Assembly: GCA_946478975.1 (NCBI GenBank)
Contig: CAMLEO010000113.1
Location: 1 to 19,255 of the forward strand
Direction: 5' to 3'
Length of the DNA stretch: 19,255 bases
From: an uncultured Steroidobacter sp.
Lineage (GTDB): Bacteria > Pseudomonadota > Gammaproteobacteria > Steroidobacterales > Steroidobacteraceae
Below are positions 1 to 8,095 of this stretch, piece after piece. Positions within the stretch are counted from its first letter, which is position 1; each line of letters opens with the position of its first letter. The translations under genes were made by a program, and so were the position numbers. The notes beneath the pieces were generated by a model. The model was not told where the DNA came from and did not search any database. It saw only the letters and a program-made list of their open reading frames with translations.

Positions 1-378
1 TCATTGTCCCCGAATGAGCCACTGAATCAGCAAGAAGGCGAGCAGCAGCACTCCGGCGAGCAGTCTCAGATCTGTGCTCGATGCCTGCAGATTGCGCCTT
101 CTCAGCCACCAGCGCGTCAAACCAAACACGGCGGCTCCGAGCAGCAACGCGATCAGAACCGTGTGCGTGTGTCCGCGATGATGCAGCAGGTAATTGACCT
201 TGCCGCCGAAGAACGAATACAGCAGATCGGCGTCCGGCAGGTTGCTGCCGACCGCGGCGAGCGTGACGCATGAGTTCCGGCGAGTCAGCTCAGGCAGCTC
301 GCTCTGGCCGCGAGGCAGAACACGAGCGACGGCTTCACCGACCAGGGCGCCGATCAATGTATGCGTGAGGTTGTCCAT
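1..378 (-). CDS. YdjM-family (DUF457-like) membrane-bound metal-dependent hydrolase, short form
   Basis: The protein begins MDNLTHTLIGALVGEA, the usual opening of the YdjM/DUF457 family of inner-membrane proteins annotated as metal-dependent hydrolases. The family signatures LPDAD (about residues 47-51) and HHRGHTH (about 65-71) carry the acidic and histidine residues thought to bind metal. Hydrophobic helices follow (VLIALLLGAAVFGL and LLAGVLLLAFLLIQWLI). The ATG at 378 was chosen over one 60 bases upstream because family members start at MDNLTHT. The stop is the first three bases of the window. At 125 residues the protein is much shorter than the several-hundred-residue members I know, so it may be truncated. 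It is divergent from the MBL-fold gene. The family call is fairly secure; the substrate is unknown. Confidence 0.75.
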   Translation of the reverse strand: MDNLTHTLIGALVGEAVARVLPRGQSELPELTRRNSCVTLAAVGSNLPDADLLYSFFGGKVNYLLHHRGHTHTVLIALLLGAAVFGLTRWWLRRRNLQASSTDLRLLAGVLLLAFLLIQWLIRGQ

Positions 379-464
379 CCGCCGAGTGTAGCTGCTTTGT
401 GCGGACAGCTTGCTCGCGACGGCGAGGTCATCGACCATGTCGGCATGAAGGTGAGGTTTGCATC

Positions 465-1325
465 ATGAACAGCTGGCAGGTCGGTGACGTGAAAATCTCC
501 TGCGTGGTCGAATTCAAATCGGCGATCCCGCACGATCCGGAGCGCGGCTTGATCCTAGGCGCGACGCCGGAAGTGCTGGCTGAGATTCCGTGGCTGAAGC
601 CGAAATATGTTTCGCCCGAAGGGCACTTGTTGATGGCGGTGCAAGCGGTGCTGGTGGAGGCGCCGGGCTTGAAGCTGCTGGTCGATACCTGTGTCGGCAA
701 CGACAAGCCGCGGCGGATGACCAGGAACATCGGCTTGAAGACGGGATTTCTGCAGCGGCTGGAGAGTGCCGGCTGGAGTCGCGACGATGTGACGACGGTG
801 GTGTGCACTCACCTGCACATCGATCACATCGGCTGGAACACCATGCTCGATGAGGGCCGCTGGGTGCCGACGTTTCCTCGCGCCAGATATTTGATGGCGC
901 GCAAGGAATATGAGTTTTGGGCGAGGGACGAGGAGGATGACGAGCAGGTCGCGGCGCTGGGCGATTCGGTGCAGCCGCTGTTCGATACCAGGCTCGTCGA
1001 CCTGGTCGAGCCCGATCATGTGCTGTCGGAAGAAGTGAGATTGCTGCCGAGTCCGGGGCATACGCCCGGGCATGTTTGTGTGGCGATCGAGTCGAGGGGC
1101 CAGCGGGCGATCATCACGGGCGACATGATGCATCATCCTTGTCAGATCGCCCGACCGGAGCTGCTGGCGCGGTTCGATTCGGATCACGCCCAGGCATTGG
1201 CGACCCGGCGGCGGTTGTTGGCGGAGTGGGCGGATCAGCCGGTGCTCGTCGTCGGGACGCACTTCGTGGCCCCGGCGGCCGGGTATTTGAAGTCTGACGT
1301 TCGGGGATACCGGTTCCAGAATTAG
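465..1325 (+). CDS. MBL-fold metallo-hydrolase (lactonase-like)
   Basis: This 286-residue protein has the full metallo-beta-lactamase metal-binding set. THLHIDHIGW gives H116, H118, D120 and H121. GHTPGH supplies H199, the GDM motif supplies D220 and GTHF supplies H266. The layout, with LLVDTCVGND before the HxHxDH motif, resembles the N-acyl-homoserine-lactone lactonase / methyl parathion hydrolase branch rather than true beta-lactamases. There is no signal peptide, so it is cytoplasmic. The ATG at 465 is preceded by a good ribosome-binding site (AAGGTGAGG, 447-456). The next gene, a hybrid histidine kinase, starts within about 55 bases on the same strand, so the two are probably co-transcribed. 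The fold is certain. The substrate (lactone, ester or organophosphate) cannot be read from sequence. Confidence 0.9.
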   Translation: MNSWQVGDVKISCVVEFKSAIPHDPERGLILGATPEVLAEIPWLKPKYVSPEGHLLMAVQAVLVEAPGLKLLVDTCVGNDKPRRMTRNIGLKTGFLQRLESAGWSRDDVTTVVCTHLHIDHIGWNTMLDEGRWVPTFPRARYLMARKEYEFWARDEEDDEQVAALGDSVQPLFDTRLVDLVEPDHVLSEEVRLLPSPGHTPGHVCVAIESRGQRAIITGDMMHHPCQIARPELLARFDSDHAQALATRRRLLAEWADQPVLVVGTHFVAPAAGYLKSDVRGYRFQN

Positions 1326-1380
1326 TCCATTGCGGTCCACCCCGTTGACCGGCGTGGGCGGAACGGGTCAGGCTTTAGCG

Positions 1381-4011
1381 GTGAGCCGAGAATCCATAGT
1401 CGACCTGCCGCAGGGATTGCCGAATGCCGACTTTTTGGGCGGCGGCGGCGAGATGGGCGGGCTCATCCGCAATTACGATTGGGCGCGCAGCCCCATCGGC
1501 CCGCCCGACTCCTGGTCGCAAGCGTTGCGCACGGCCCTGCGTCTGCTGCTGACGACGCACCATCCGTCCTGCATCTTCTGGGGCCCCGAGCTGATTTGTT
1601 TCTATAACGACGCCTACCGGCGTTCGCTCGGGCCTGAACGGCATCCGGGAATGCTCGGGGCGCGCCTGCGTGAGCTGTGGTCCGAAACCTGGTCCATCAT
1701 GGGGCCGCAGATCGAGCGGGTGATGTCGGGCGGCATTCCGACCTGGCAGGAAGATCATCTCGTGCTGATCCCGCGCTTCGGCCGGCGCGAAGAAATCTAC
1801 TGGACCTACAGCTTCAGCCCGGTCGACGACAGCACCGCCCCGAACAATGTCGGCGGCGTGATCGTGCTGTGCATGGAAACGACCAAGAAGGTGCGGGCCG
1901 AGCGGCAGCTCGCGTTTCAGCTGGCGCTGAGCGATCGGCTGCGCAGCCTGTCCGACGCGGCCGAGATCATGCTCACCGCCGCCGAAATGTTAGGAACGCA
2001 GCTCGGCGTGAGCCGCGTCGGCTATGCGGAGATCGACCTGTCCGGCGAAACGGCCACCGTTGTATGCGACTGGACGGCCGGCAAGATGCGCAGCCTGCAA
2101 GGCACGCATCGCGCCGCCGATTTCGGCGTCGCGTTGATTCGTGAGCTGCGCGGCGGTCGTGTTTTGCGAATTGACGACACCGATCTGGATCTGCTGACCG
2201 CACCCGAGGGTCGAGCAGACAACTATCGGGCTTCGGGCCTGCGCTCGATGATCGATGTGCCTTTGATCAAGGGCGGTCGATTGGTTGCTGTTTTGTATGT
2301 GCATCATACGGAGCCGCGCCGCTGGACCGATGACGAAGCCTCGCTGGCTCGCGAGACCGCGGAGCGAACCTGGGACGCGGTTGAGCGAGCACGCGCCGAA
2401 GATGCATTGCGCCAGCTGAACGCCACGCTGGAGCAGCGGGTGATCGATGCCATCGCACAACGTCAGTTGTGGGGCAACCTGCTGGATTCGGCGAAGTCGC
2501 TGATCGCCGCCGTCGGCGTCGACTATCGTTTTCTCGCATTCAACAAAGCGTATGCAGATACATTGGAGCTGCGCTACGGCGTGCGGCCGCAGATCGGCCA
2601 CAACCTGCTCGAATTGTTGAAAGTAGATCGTGAGCAGCTGGCGCTGTCCGGCAGTCGTTGGAGCCGTGCGCTGGCGGGCGAGGAGTTCACGCTGATCGAA
2701 TCGGCGGCGCCGAATGAGCATGATCTGTCACGTCACTTCGAGATCACTTACACCTCGTTGCGGGATCGTGGCGGCAAACTGATCGGTGCGTTCTTGTACG
2801 CGCAGGACGTGACCGAGCGGGTGCGCGATCAACAACGTTTGACCGAAGCCGAAGAATCGCTGCGCCAGTCGCAAAAGATGGAAGCGGTCGGGCAGCTCAC
2901 CGGCGGCATCGCGCACGATTTCAACAACCTGCTCACCGGCATCATCGGCTCGCTCGACATGATGCAAAGAAAGCTGGCGCGTGGGCAGCAGGTGGATGTG
3001 AATGCCTATGTGTCCGCCGCGATGGCTGCTGCCAACCGAGCGGCTGCGCTGACGCATCGACTGCTCGCTTTCTCACGTCGCCAGGCGCTCGATCCTCGCC
3101 CCGTACATGCGCATCGGCTGGTGCATGGGATGGAGGAACTGCTTCGTCGAACGTTGGGCGAGGCGATTCGGCTGGAAATCGTCGCCGACGACGAGCTGTG
3201 GCTGACGCGATGTGACCAGAATCAGCTGGAAAGCGCGCTGCTGAATCTCACCATCAACGCGCGCGACGCGATGCCTCACGGCGGCAAGCTCACGATAGAA
3301 ACATCGAATGCGCACCTGGGCGACGCGATGGAAGCGCGGATGCGCGACGTCGAGCCGGGCGATTACATCGCGATCTGCGTGACCGACACCGGCTGCGGGA
3401 TGACGCCGGAAGTTGTGAGTCGCGCGTTCGATCCATTCTTTACGACCAAGCCCATCGGCCAGGGCACGGGACTCGGGTTGTCGATGATCTACGGCTTCAC
3501 GCGACAGTCCGGCGGTTACGCACGCATTCAATCGGAAGTGGATCGCGGCACGACGGTGAAGCTGTACTTGCCGCGTTATCACGGTGAGCATGAAACATCG
3601 CAAGAGCCGGCATCGGAGCCGGTGGAGTTGATTCCCGATGCGCGCCAGGAAGTGGTGCTGGTGGTGGAAGACGAACAAGTCGTGCGCGAACTGGTCGTCG
3701 ACTTGCTGAGCGAGCTGGGCTATCGGCCGTTGCAGGCAGTCGACGGTCCGAGCGGGCTCGCGATCCTGCAATCCGATGTGCGCATCGATCTGTTGATTAC
3801 CGATGTCGGCCTGCCCGGCTTCAACGGTCGTCAGCTCGTCGATGCCGCCTGCGTGCAGCGGCCCGATTTGAAAGTGCTGTTCATCACCGGTTACGCGCAC
3901 GACGCGGCAGTCAGCAACGATCTGCTCGCGCCTGGCATGCAAATGATCACCAAGCCGTTCGCGCTCGAAACGCTCGCGAGCCGCATTCGCGAGATGATCG
4001 AATCTCCCTGA
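1381..4011 (+). CDS. Cytoplasmic hybrid sensor histidine kinase (PAS-GAF-PAS-HisKA-HATPase-REC)
   Basis: The protein has about 876 residues. In order, approximate residues are: an N-terminal PAS-like domain (30-165, with [17 protein letters not shown] and FYNDAYRRS), GAF (185-335), PAS (364-480), HisKA with phospho-acceptor H512 in [11 protein letters not shown], HATPase (611-735, with [16 protein letters not shown] and GQGTGLGL), and a C-terminal receiver (757-875) with phospho-acceptor D808 in [10 protein letters not shown] and the conserved K in ITKPFA. No membrane helix is visible, so it should sense a cytoplasmic or diffusible signal. The GTG at 1381 was chosen because CAGG lies 8 bases upstream and it keeps the conserved FLGGGGEMG segment. 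A TTG at 1330, four bases after the MBL stop, is an alternative. No partner output regulator is present in the window. The domains are certain; the signal is unknown. Confidence 0.92.
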   Translation: MSRESIVDLPQGLPNADFLGGGGEMGGLIRNYDWARSPIGPPDSWSQALRTALRLLLTTHHPSCIFWGPELICFYNDAYRRSLGPERHPGMLGARLRELWSETWSIMGPQIERVMSGGIPTWQEDHLVLIPRFGRREEIYWTYSFSPVDDSTAPNNVGGVIVLCMETTKKVRAERQLAFQLALSDRLRSLSDAAEIMLTAAEMLGTQLGVSRVGYAEIDLSGETATVVCDWTAGKMRSLQGTHRAADFGVALIRELRGGRVLRIDDTDLDLLTAPEGRADNYRASGLRSMIDVPLIKGGRLVAVLYVHHTEPRRWTDDEASLARETAERTWDAVERARAEDALRQLNATLEQRVIDAIAQRQLWGNLLDSAKSLIAAVGVDYRFLAFNKAYADTLELRYGVRPQIGHNLLELLKVDREQLALSGSRWSRALAGEEFTLIESAAPNEHDLSRHFEITYTSLRDRGGKLIGAFLYAQDVTERVRDQQRLTEAEESLRQSQKMEAVGQLTGGIAHDFNNLLTGIIGSLDMMQRKLARGQQVDVNAYVSAAMAAANRAAALTHRLLAFSRRQALDPRPVHAHRLVHGMEELLRRTLGEAIRLEIVADDELWLTRCDQNQLESALLNLTINARDAMPHGGKLTIETSNAHLGDAMEARMRDVEPGDYIAICVTDTGCGMTPEVVSRAFDPFFTTKPIGQGTGLGLSMIYGFTRQSGGYARIQSEVDRGTTVKLYLPRYHGEHETSQEPASEPVELIPDARQEVVLVVEDEQVVRELVVDLLSELGYRPLQAVDGPSGLAILQSDVRIDLLITDVGLPGFNGRQLVDAACVQRPDLKVLFITGYAHDAAVSNDLLAPGMQMITKPFALETLASRIREMIESP

Positions 4012-4023
4012 GTCGCGCCTCGC

Positions 4024-4767
4024 TCAGCGCGGGAGCGCTGCTTCTTCCATCGGCACCAGCGCGGACACCGTCAATCTCGGTGGCCCGATGTTTCCCGTGC
4101 TCGACGAACACCGCACGTTGTCCTTGACCACGCGCACCGACATGCGCGTCAGGATCTGACGCCGTAACTGCTGAACCAGCTCGCAGTCGCCTCGCTCCAG
4201 GCGCATGCGCCGATCGCGCGCGAAAGAAACAGTCTTCCAAACCGCGGTGAAGCGGGGCAGGTCGGCGGCGGACGGCAGTTTCTCGCCATTGACCCGGGCG
4301 ATCAGCTCGCCCTTGGTATCGTGCGTCGTCAGCTCCCGCACGTTGTCCTCCGACGCGACAACGGGCGACTGCAGCGAAATCTGAAACTTCGCAATCCCGA
4401 TCTGCTCGTCACACGCATAGCTGCGCAGCTGAACATCCTCGCGTGCACCAACACTGCGCAGGATCAGCTCCAGCTTATCCTCCAGGCCGCGGCACGAGTA
4501 CGCGGTGCTATAGCCGCGGTACTCGAAATCCACCTGCTGCGGCTTCCACACCGCCATCACGCTCTCGCCATCCACCGGCGCGTCCGCCACCGCGGCAGAC
4601 GGCGCGGCCATGCCCAGGTAAGCGACGGCGATCAGCCAGGCCCAAGCCCCAGATTTGGACAGCCACCCAGTTCTGGACAGCCATGTTCCCGACCAAGGGG
4701 AAGTTCTGGACAGCCATGTGCTCGACCAGATCCTGGACAGCCATCGGTTGGCGGAAAAATTGGACAT
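4024..4767 (-). CDS. Secreted protein of unknown function with repeat-derived N-terminus
   Basis: I do not recognise a family. The 247-residue product has a hydrophobic stretch AWAWLIAVAYLGMAA (41-55) followed by PSAAVA and then DAP, a plausible signal peptidase I site after residue 61. The mature part (about 186 residues) has four cysteines (YSCRG, YACDE, GDCEL, VRCSSS), which would suit two disulfides in the periplasm. Residues 1-40 are unusual: they contain four copies of W-L-S-R/K encoded by a direct-repeat array (see the repeat entry), giving an abnormally long region before the hydrophobic core. The ATG at 4767 has a strong GGAGG four bases upstream, which supports this start despite the odd N-terminus. 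Codons upstream of it are open but look non-coding. It converges on the histidine kinase with a 12-base gap. Confidence 0.65.
   Translation of the reverse strand: MSNFSANRWLSRIWSSTWLSRTSPWSGTWLSRTGWLSKSGAWAWLIAVAYLGMAAPSAAVADAPVDGESVMAVWKPQQVDFEYRGYSTAYSCRGLEDKLELILRSVGAREDVQLRSYACDEQIGIAKFQISLQSPVVASEDNVRELTTHDTKGELIARVNGEKLPSAADLPRFTAVWKTVSFARDRRMRLERGDCELVQQLRRQILTRMSVRVVKDNVRCSSSTGNIGPPRLTVSALVPMEEAALPR
4025..4040 (+). terminator. Candidate terminator hairpin after the histidine kinase
   Basis: CAGCGC, a GGGA tetraloop, then GCGCTG form a perfect 6-bp stem 14 bases past the kinase stop. A pyrimidine run CTTCTTCC follows. It lies inside the last codons of the convergent gene. The T-run is poor, so this is tentative. 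Confidence 0.35.
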
Positions 4768-4771
4768 CCAT
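4654..4771. repeat. Five direct repeats of TGGACAGCCA, possible IS21-type end relic
   Basis: The 10-base core TGGACAGCCA starts at 4656, 4674, 4707 and 4734, and a one-mismatch copy (TGGACATCCA) starts at 4761. Some copies extend to TTCTGGACAGCCATGT. Spacings are 18, 33, 27 and 27 bases, all multiples of three, so the reading frame is kept. Several spaced copies of a TGTCCA-type motif (minus-strand reading TGGCTGTCCA) are what IS21-family elements carry at their ends as transposase binding sites. No istA or istB gene is nearby, so at most this is a relic or a small non-autonomous element. The repeats are directly seen; the transposon origin is inference. Confidence 0.6.
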
Positions 4772-4953
4772 CCTCCAAGCGGCGACTTTACGGGCGAGCG
4801 GTTGGCGCGCGCTACGGACTTCGGCCAGTCGCGGGTGAGTACCGGTGAGTCGCGCTTACGGGCGGCGGCCGCGCGCGTTGGACTTATTCCGCCGGCGTCG
4901 GTGAGCAGCAACGGAGTGACACGAGGGAGTACGGCGCGGCATTGTTAGCGCGT

Positions 4954-5652
4954 ATGATGCACGGCATACAACAAACAGGGACTTCACCCTCAGGGAAGCC
5001 CAGCGGGTACGGGTGGCGGAAGGGTATGGGCACTAGGTCCACGGATGCCTGGGAAGGGTGGTCCATCGTTGGCGCGGTGGCCATTGCCCTGATCCTGGGT
5101 GTCACTGTTGAAGCGATGGCGGCGGCGACGCCAGCTGAAGGCGTGCGCGGCATCCTGCGCATGACGGCGCGAATCTCGTTCGTGCTATTCGCCATTGCAT
5201 TCACTGCGTCCGCGAGCTGGCACTATTGGCCCAATGCCGTGACCCGCTGGCAGATGCGCAGCCGTCGTCACCTCTGGGTGGCGTTCGCGCTGTCGCAGAC
5301 CGTGTACGTGATCGCGCTGTTCTCCCTCGGTCGCATCGCCCCCACAGAGCTCTCCGCGGAGTCCAACGCAGCGACCTGGATCATCGGCGGGCTTGCGTAT
5401 GTATTCACGGTACTGATGGCGTTGACGTCGTTCGAGAGCAGTACGCAGCTCGTCAGCCCGCGCGCCTGGTCGGCGTTGCATACGATCGGTTCGTATTACA
5501 TCTGGCTCGTCTTCGGCAGCTACTACTTCTCACGCGCGGCGATCATTCCCGCGTACATTCCTGTCGCGGTGCTGACGGCGTTCATCCTGATCTTGCGTCT
5601 CGCCGCGCGCGTTTCCAAATCACGCGCGCGCCAGGCGACGAGCGAGCGTTAA
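4954..5652 (+). CDS. Six-helix membrane protein, possibly ferric-reductase-like
   Basis: The product of about 232 residues has six predicted membrane segments: WSIVGAVAIALILGV, ISFVLFAIAFTASASW, LWVAFALSQTVYVIALFSL, WIIGGLAYVFTVLMAL, IGSYYIWLVFGSYYF and IPVAVLTAFILILRL. The order, with RRHLWVAF before helix 3 and SALHTIGSYYIWLVFG at helix 5, recalls the ferric-reductase/YedZ-type haem membrane domain. The usual second axial histidine in helix 3 appears to be replaced (SQTVY). That resemblance is weak and unproven. The start is uncertain: ATG at 4954, TTG at 4942 (GGGAG 12 bases upstream) and ATG at 5026 are all possible. The stop TAA at 5650-5652 overlaps the stop of the convergent DUF711 gene. 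Confidence 0.7.
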   Translation: MMHGIQQTGTSPSGKPSGYGWRKGMGTRSTDAWEGWSIVGAVAIALILGVTVEAMAAATPAEGVRGILRMTARISFVLFAIAFTASASWHYWPNAVTRWQMRSRRHLWVAFALSQTVYVIALFSLGRIAPTELSAESNAATWIIGGLAYVFTVLMALTSFESSTQLVSPRAWSALHTIGSYYIWLVFGSYYFSRAAIIPAYIPVAVLTAFILILRLAARVSKSRARQATSER

Positions 5653-6812
5653 TTCACCTTCATCACGACCGAGTCCGTGAGCAGCGGATCGGTGAAGCGC
5701 GCGAGATCGCCGGCTCGCTTGTCCGGCACTAGAAACAAACGCGCCGAGAGTGGTTTGCGCAGCCGAACCGACAACGCAGCGACATCTCGCAGCAAGGCGG
5801 CAATCGTTTCGGCGGAGGTGTCGCCCGCGATGGGCACGACATCCAGCCCTGTCCCGCACACGCTAGAGAACAGCAGCAGATCGCGAATGGTATAGCGATT
5901 CTCGCCGGCGCGCTGAGCGAGCAAAGGATCTTCGAGAACGGGCAGCATCAGCCCCGAATATCCGCAGGTGCGCACCGATACCGACTTCAGCGCGGCGGTG
6001 ATTGCCGAGCACGCTTCCAACGTTCCGCTCTCGCCGAACGGTGTGCGAGTGAGCGCCTCGATGGCGGCGGCAATGCTTCGATCCTTCGCCGGCGCGGGCG
6101 ACGTATCGATGCCGAGATATTGACGCTGCTCGCGCTGAGCGATCTCCTGCGCCAGCTTCTCGATGGGTGCGAACGTTTCATTGAGCGCCAGGCGCAAATG
6201 TTCCGTCGCATCAGCGCCGGCGCTCAACGTATCAAACGCGCGTTCAACGACCGTCGCCGCTTCCATGCCGATCGCCACCGACTCGCTGCCCTGATGCCAC
6301 GCGACCGGGAAGAACGGCGTGCCCGCAGGAATATTCGCCGCCGCCGCGAACCGAAAATTCGCGAGTCCGTCCGGCAGGGCGCGACACAGTGCGACCATGA
6401 TCTTCGCCGTCGTCACCGCGACGTTTCTCTGCACGCCGCCGTCGGGCGACGCGATTACTGTTGAGAAGCTGATCGAACGCGTCGTGCGCACGAGCTCACG
6501 CGACCACGCCACCAACTCGTCGTCGCTGCGATTCTCTGTGAGAATCGGCCCGATGTTGAAGATCGCGCCATGCGTGGCAACGAGGTCATCGATCTCCTTC
6601 AAGCGGCGCAAAGCCCGATCGCGCGACGACGCATCCATCGCCGCAATCACTGGATTGATCGCGACGCGAATCGTCTGGACCTCGTACCCCGCCGCTGCAA
6701 ACGAGGCCTTGGCACGATCGAGAAACCCGAGCGCCTTCTCAACGCGATCCAGATCGAGCGCGGCCGACAGCTCGACACCGGCAGTGATGGTACGAACACG
6801 AGTCGAAGACAA
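5649..6812 (-). CDS. DUF711 (UPF0210) family protein
   Basis: This 387-residue protein matches the DUF711/UPF0210 family, best seen in SSVCGTGLDVVPIAGD (from residue 316), the Gly- and Cys-containing signature of the family, and in NIPAGTPFFPVAWHQG. The biochemical role of the family is not established as far as I know. No signal peptide or membrane segment is visible. The start is TTG at 6812, with an AGGGAG ribosome-binding site 9 bases upstream; no ATG or GTG lies nearby in frame. It begins 30 bases after the pstS-like stop on the same strand, so the two are probably one transcript. Its TAA stop shares TTAA with the stop of the convergent membrane-protein gene. Confidence 0.85.
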   Translation of the reverse strand: MSSTRVRTITAGVELSAALDLDRVEKALGFLDRAKASFAAAGYEVQTIRVAINPVIAAMDASSRDRALRRLKEIDDLVATHGAIFNIGPILTENRSDDELVAWSRELVRTTRSISFSTVIASPDGGVQRNVAVTTAKIMVALCRALPDGLANFRFAAAANIPAGTPFFPVAWHQGSESVAIGMEAATVVERAFDTLSAGADATEHLRLALNETFAPIEKLAQEIAQREQRQYLGIDTSPAPAKDRSIAAAIEALTRTPFGESGTLEACSAITAALKSVSVRTCGYSGLMLPVLEDPLLAQRAGENRYTIRDLLLFSSVCGTGLDVVPIAGDTSAETIAALLRDVAALSVRLRKPLSARLFLVPDKRAGDLARFTDPLLTDSVVMKVN

Positions 6813-6842
6813 AGCAGTGGCTCCCTGAACTTCAGGATGACG

Positions 6843-7898
6843 TTAGAGCTTGGCTTCGCGATTCAACAACGCGTCGATGGTGACGCCGACCTCGGGCACG
6901 CCGCCGAACACGCTGCCCATGCGTCCGTCGTTGAAATGTTTCAGGGCCAGCTTGCTCGCCTGCTCCGGCAGCGGCACGAAGCCGACTTCGCTCGCGAGCG
7001 CCGCGCCTTCGGTCATGAAGAACTCGACGAACTGGCGCACTTCAGGGCGATCGACGGCCTTGCTGCTCACGTAAATGAACAGCGGGCGAGACAGCGGCTG
7101 ATACGTGCCGTCGGTGACGGCGGCAGCGCTGGGCAGAACCGGAGTGCCACCTTCCTTCTCGATCGGTACGGCACGCATGCGATCCTTGTGAGAGACGTAA
7201 TAAGCGAAGCCGAAGTAGCCGAGCGCGTTCTTGTTGTTCTCCACGCCTTGCACGAGCACGTTGTCGTCTTCGCTCGCGGTGAAGTCGCCGCGGCTCGATT
7301 TGGCTTTGCCGACGACTGCTTCGGTGAAGTAATCGAACGTCCCCGAGTCGGCGCCCGGGCCGAACAACATCAGCGGCGCGTCCGGCCATTCCGGCCGCAC
7401 CTGGTTCCAACGCGAGACCTTGGCTTGCGCGTCCGGCTCCCACATCTTTTTCAGGTCGGCGACTGTCAACGACTTCACCCATTCGTTAGTGGGGTTGACG
7501 ACCACGGTGATGGCGTCGAAGGCAATCGGCAGCTCGTAGTAGCTGATGCCCGCCTTTCGGCACATCTCCATTTCTTCGGAAAGAATCGGGCGGGACGCAT
7601 TGGAAATATCCACATCGCCGCGGCACAGCTTCTTGAAGCCGCCGCCAGTACCGGACAGCCCGACGGTCACTCGAACTGCGCCGCGTTTCTCCGTTTGATA
7701 CTCCTCGGCCACCGCTTCAGCGATCGGAAACACCGTGCTGGAGCCGTCGATCCGAACCACGGGCGCATCGCGTCCCGTCTTCGCCGCCGGCGCATCGCCT
7801 GACCCGCCCGAAGAATCTTTCTTACCGCAGCCGGCCAGGCCCAGAGCCAAAGCCACAGGAATGATCGAGGCGATCGTTGCCAGGCGCGATGCGTTCAC
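6843..7898 (-). CDS. PstS-like phosphate-binding lipoprotein
   Basis: A periplasmic phosphate-binding protein of the PstS family (351 residues). It starts with a lipoprotein signal: [14 protein letters not shown]..., then lipobox LAGC with C24 as the lipidated residue. Family motifs are [20 protein letters not shown] (about 45-65), whose Gly-Ser-Ser-Thr binds phosphate, [13 protein letters not shown], and [11 protein letters not shown]. The GTG start at 7898 has GAGG about 8 bases upstream. No PstA, PstB or PstC permease gene is present in the window. The next gene in the same direction is DUF711. I saw no convincing Pho box upstream. It could serve a distant Pst permease or act as a stand-alone phosphate scavenger or sensor. 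Confidence 0.88.
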   Translation of the reverse strand: MNASRLATIASIIPVALALGLAGCGKKDSSGGSGDAPAAKTGRDAPVVRIDGSSTVFPIAEAVAEEYQTEKRGAVRVTVGLSGTGGGFKKLCRGDVDISNASRPILSEEMEMCRKAGISYYELPIAFDAITVVVNPTNEWVKSLTVADLKKMWEPDAQAKVSRWNQVRPEWPDAPLMLFGPGADSGTFDYFTEAVVGKAKSSRGDFTASEDDNVLVQGVENNKNALGYFGFAYYVSHKDRMRAVPIEKEGGTPVLPSAAAVTDGTYQPLSRPLFIYVSSKAVDRPEVRQFVEFFMTEGAALASEVGFVPLPEQASKLALKHFNDGRMGSVFGGVPEVGVTIDALLNREAKL

Positions 7899-8095
7899 GA
7901 AAAAACCTCACACAACCTTAGGATGAAGGCGCGCAAGTTTGCGGGATCTCGCGGCCAAAGTCTCCTCTGGCCGAAACAGTTCTCTGCCGGCAGGCGTTGC
8001 GTCCACAAACCGGCTTCCCAGCGGCAAGTGGAGCCGAGGTTGAGGAGAAGTTACATGACCTGCGGCATGAGCCAGCACAGCCCGGCGGAGCGACC
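7899..8095. promoter_or_regulatory. Divergent promoter region between pstS-like and DUF748 genes
   Basis: The 197-base gap must hold two divergent promoters. Inverted repeats visible are CGCAA-GT-TTGCG (7932-7943) and a 6-bp stem CGGCCA/TGGCCG with a 10-base loop (7952-7973). No Pho box and no clear -35/-10 pair were found. Confidence 0.3.

Noticed and set aside
3073..3942. A 289-codon minus-strand frame inside the histidine kinase gene.
   Set aside because: It is opposite the unmistakable HisKA, HATPase and receiver domains; no family features are seen.
4443..4948. Plus-strand open frames of 97-175 codons opposite the secreted-protein gene, including one with repeated LDSH.
   Set aside because: They are shadows of the minus-strand gene and the repeat array, without a ribosome-binding site or recognisable family.
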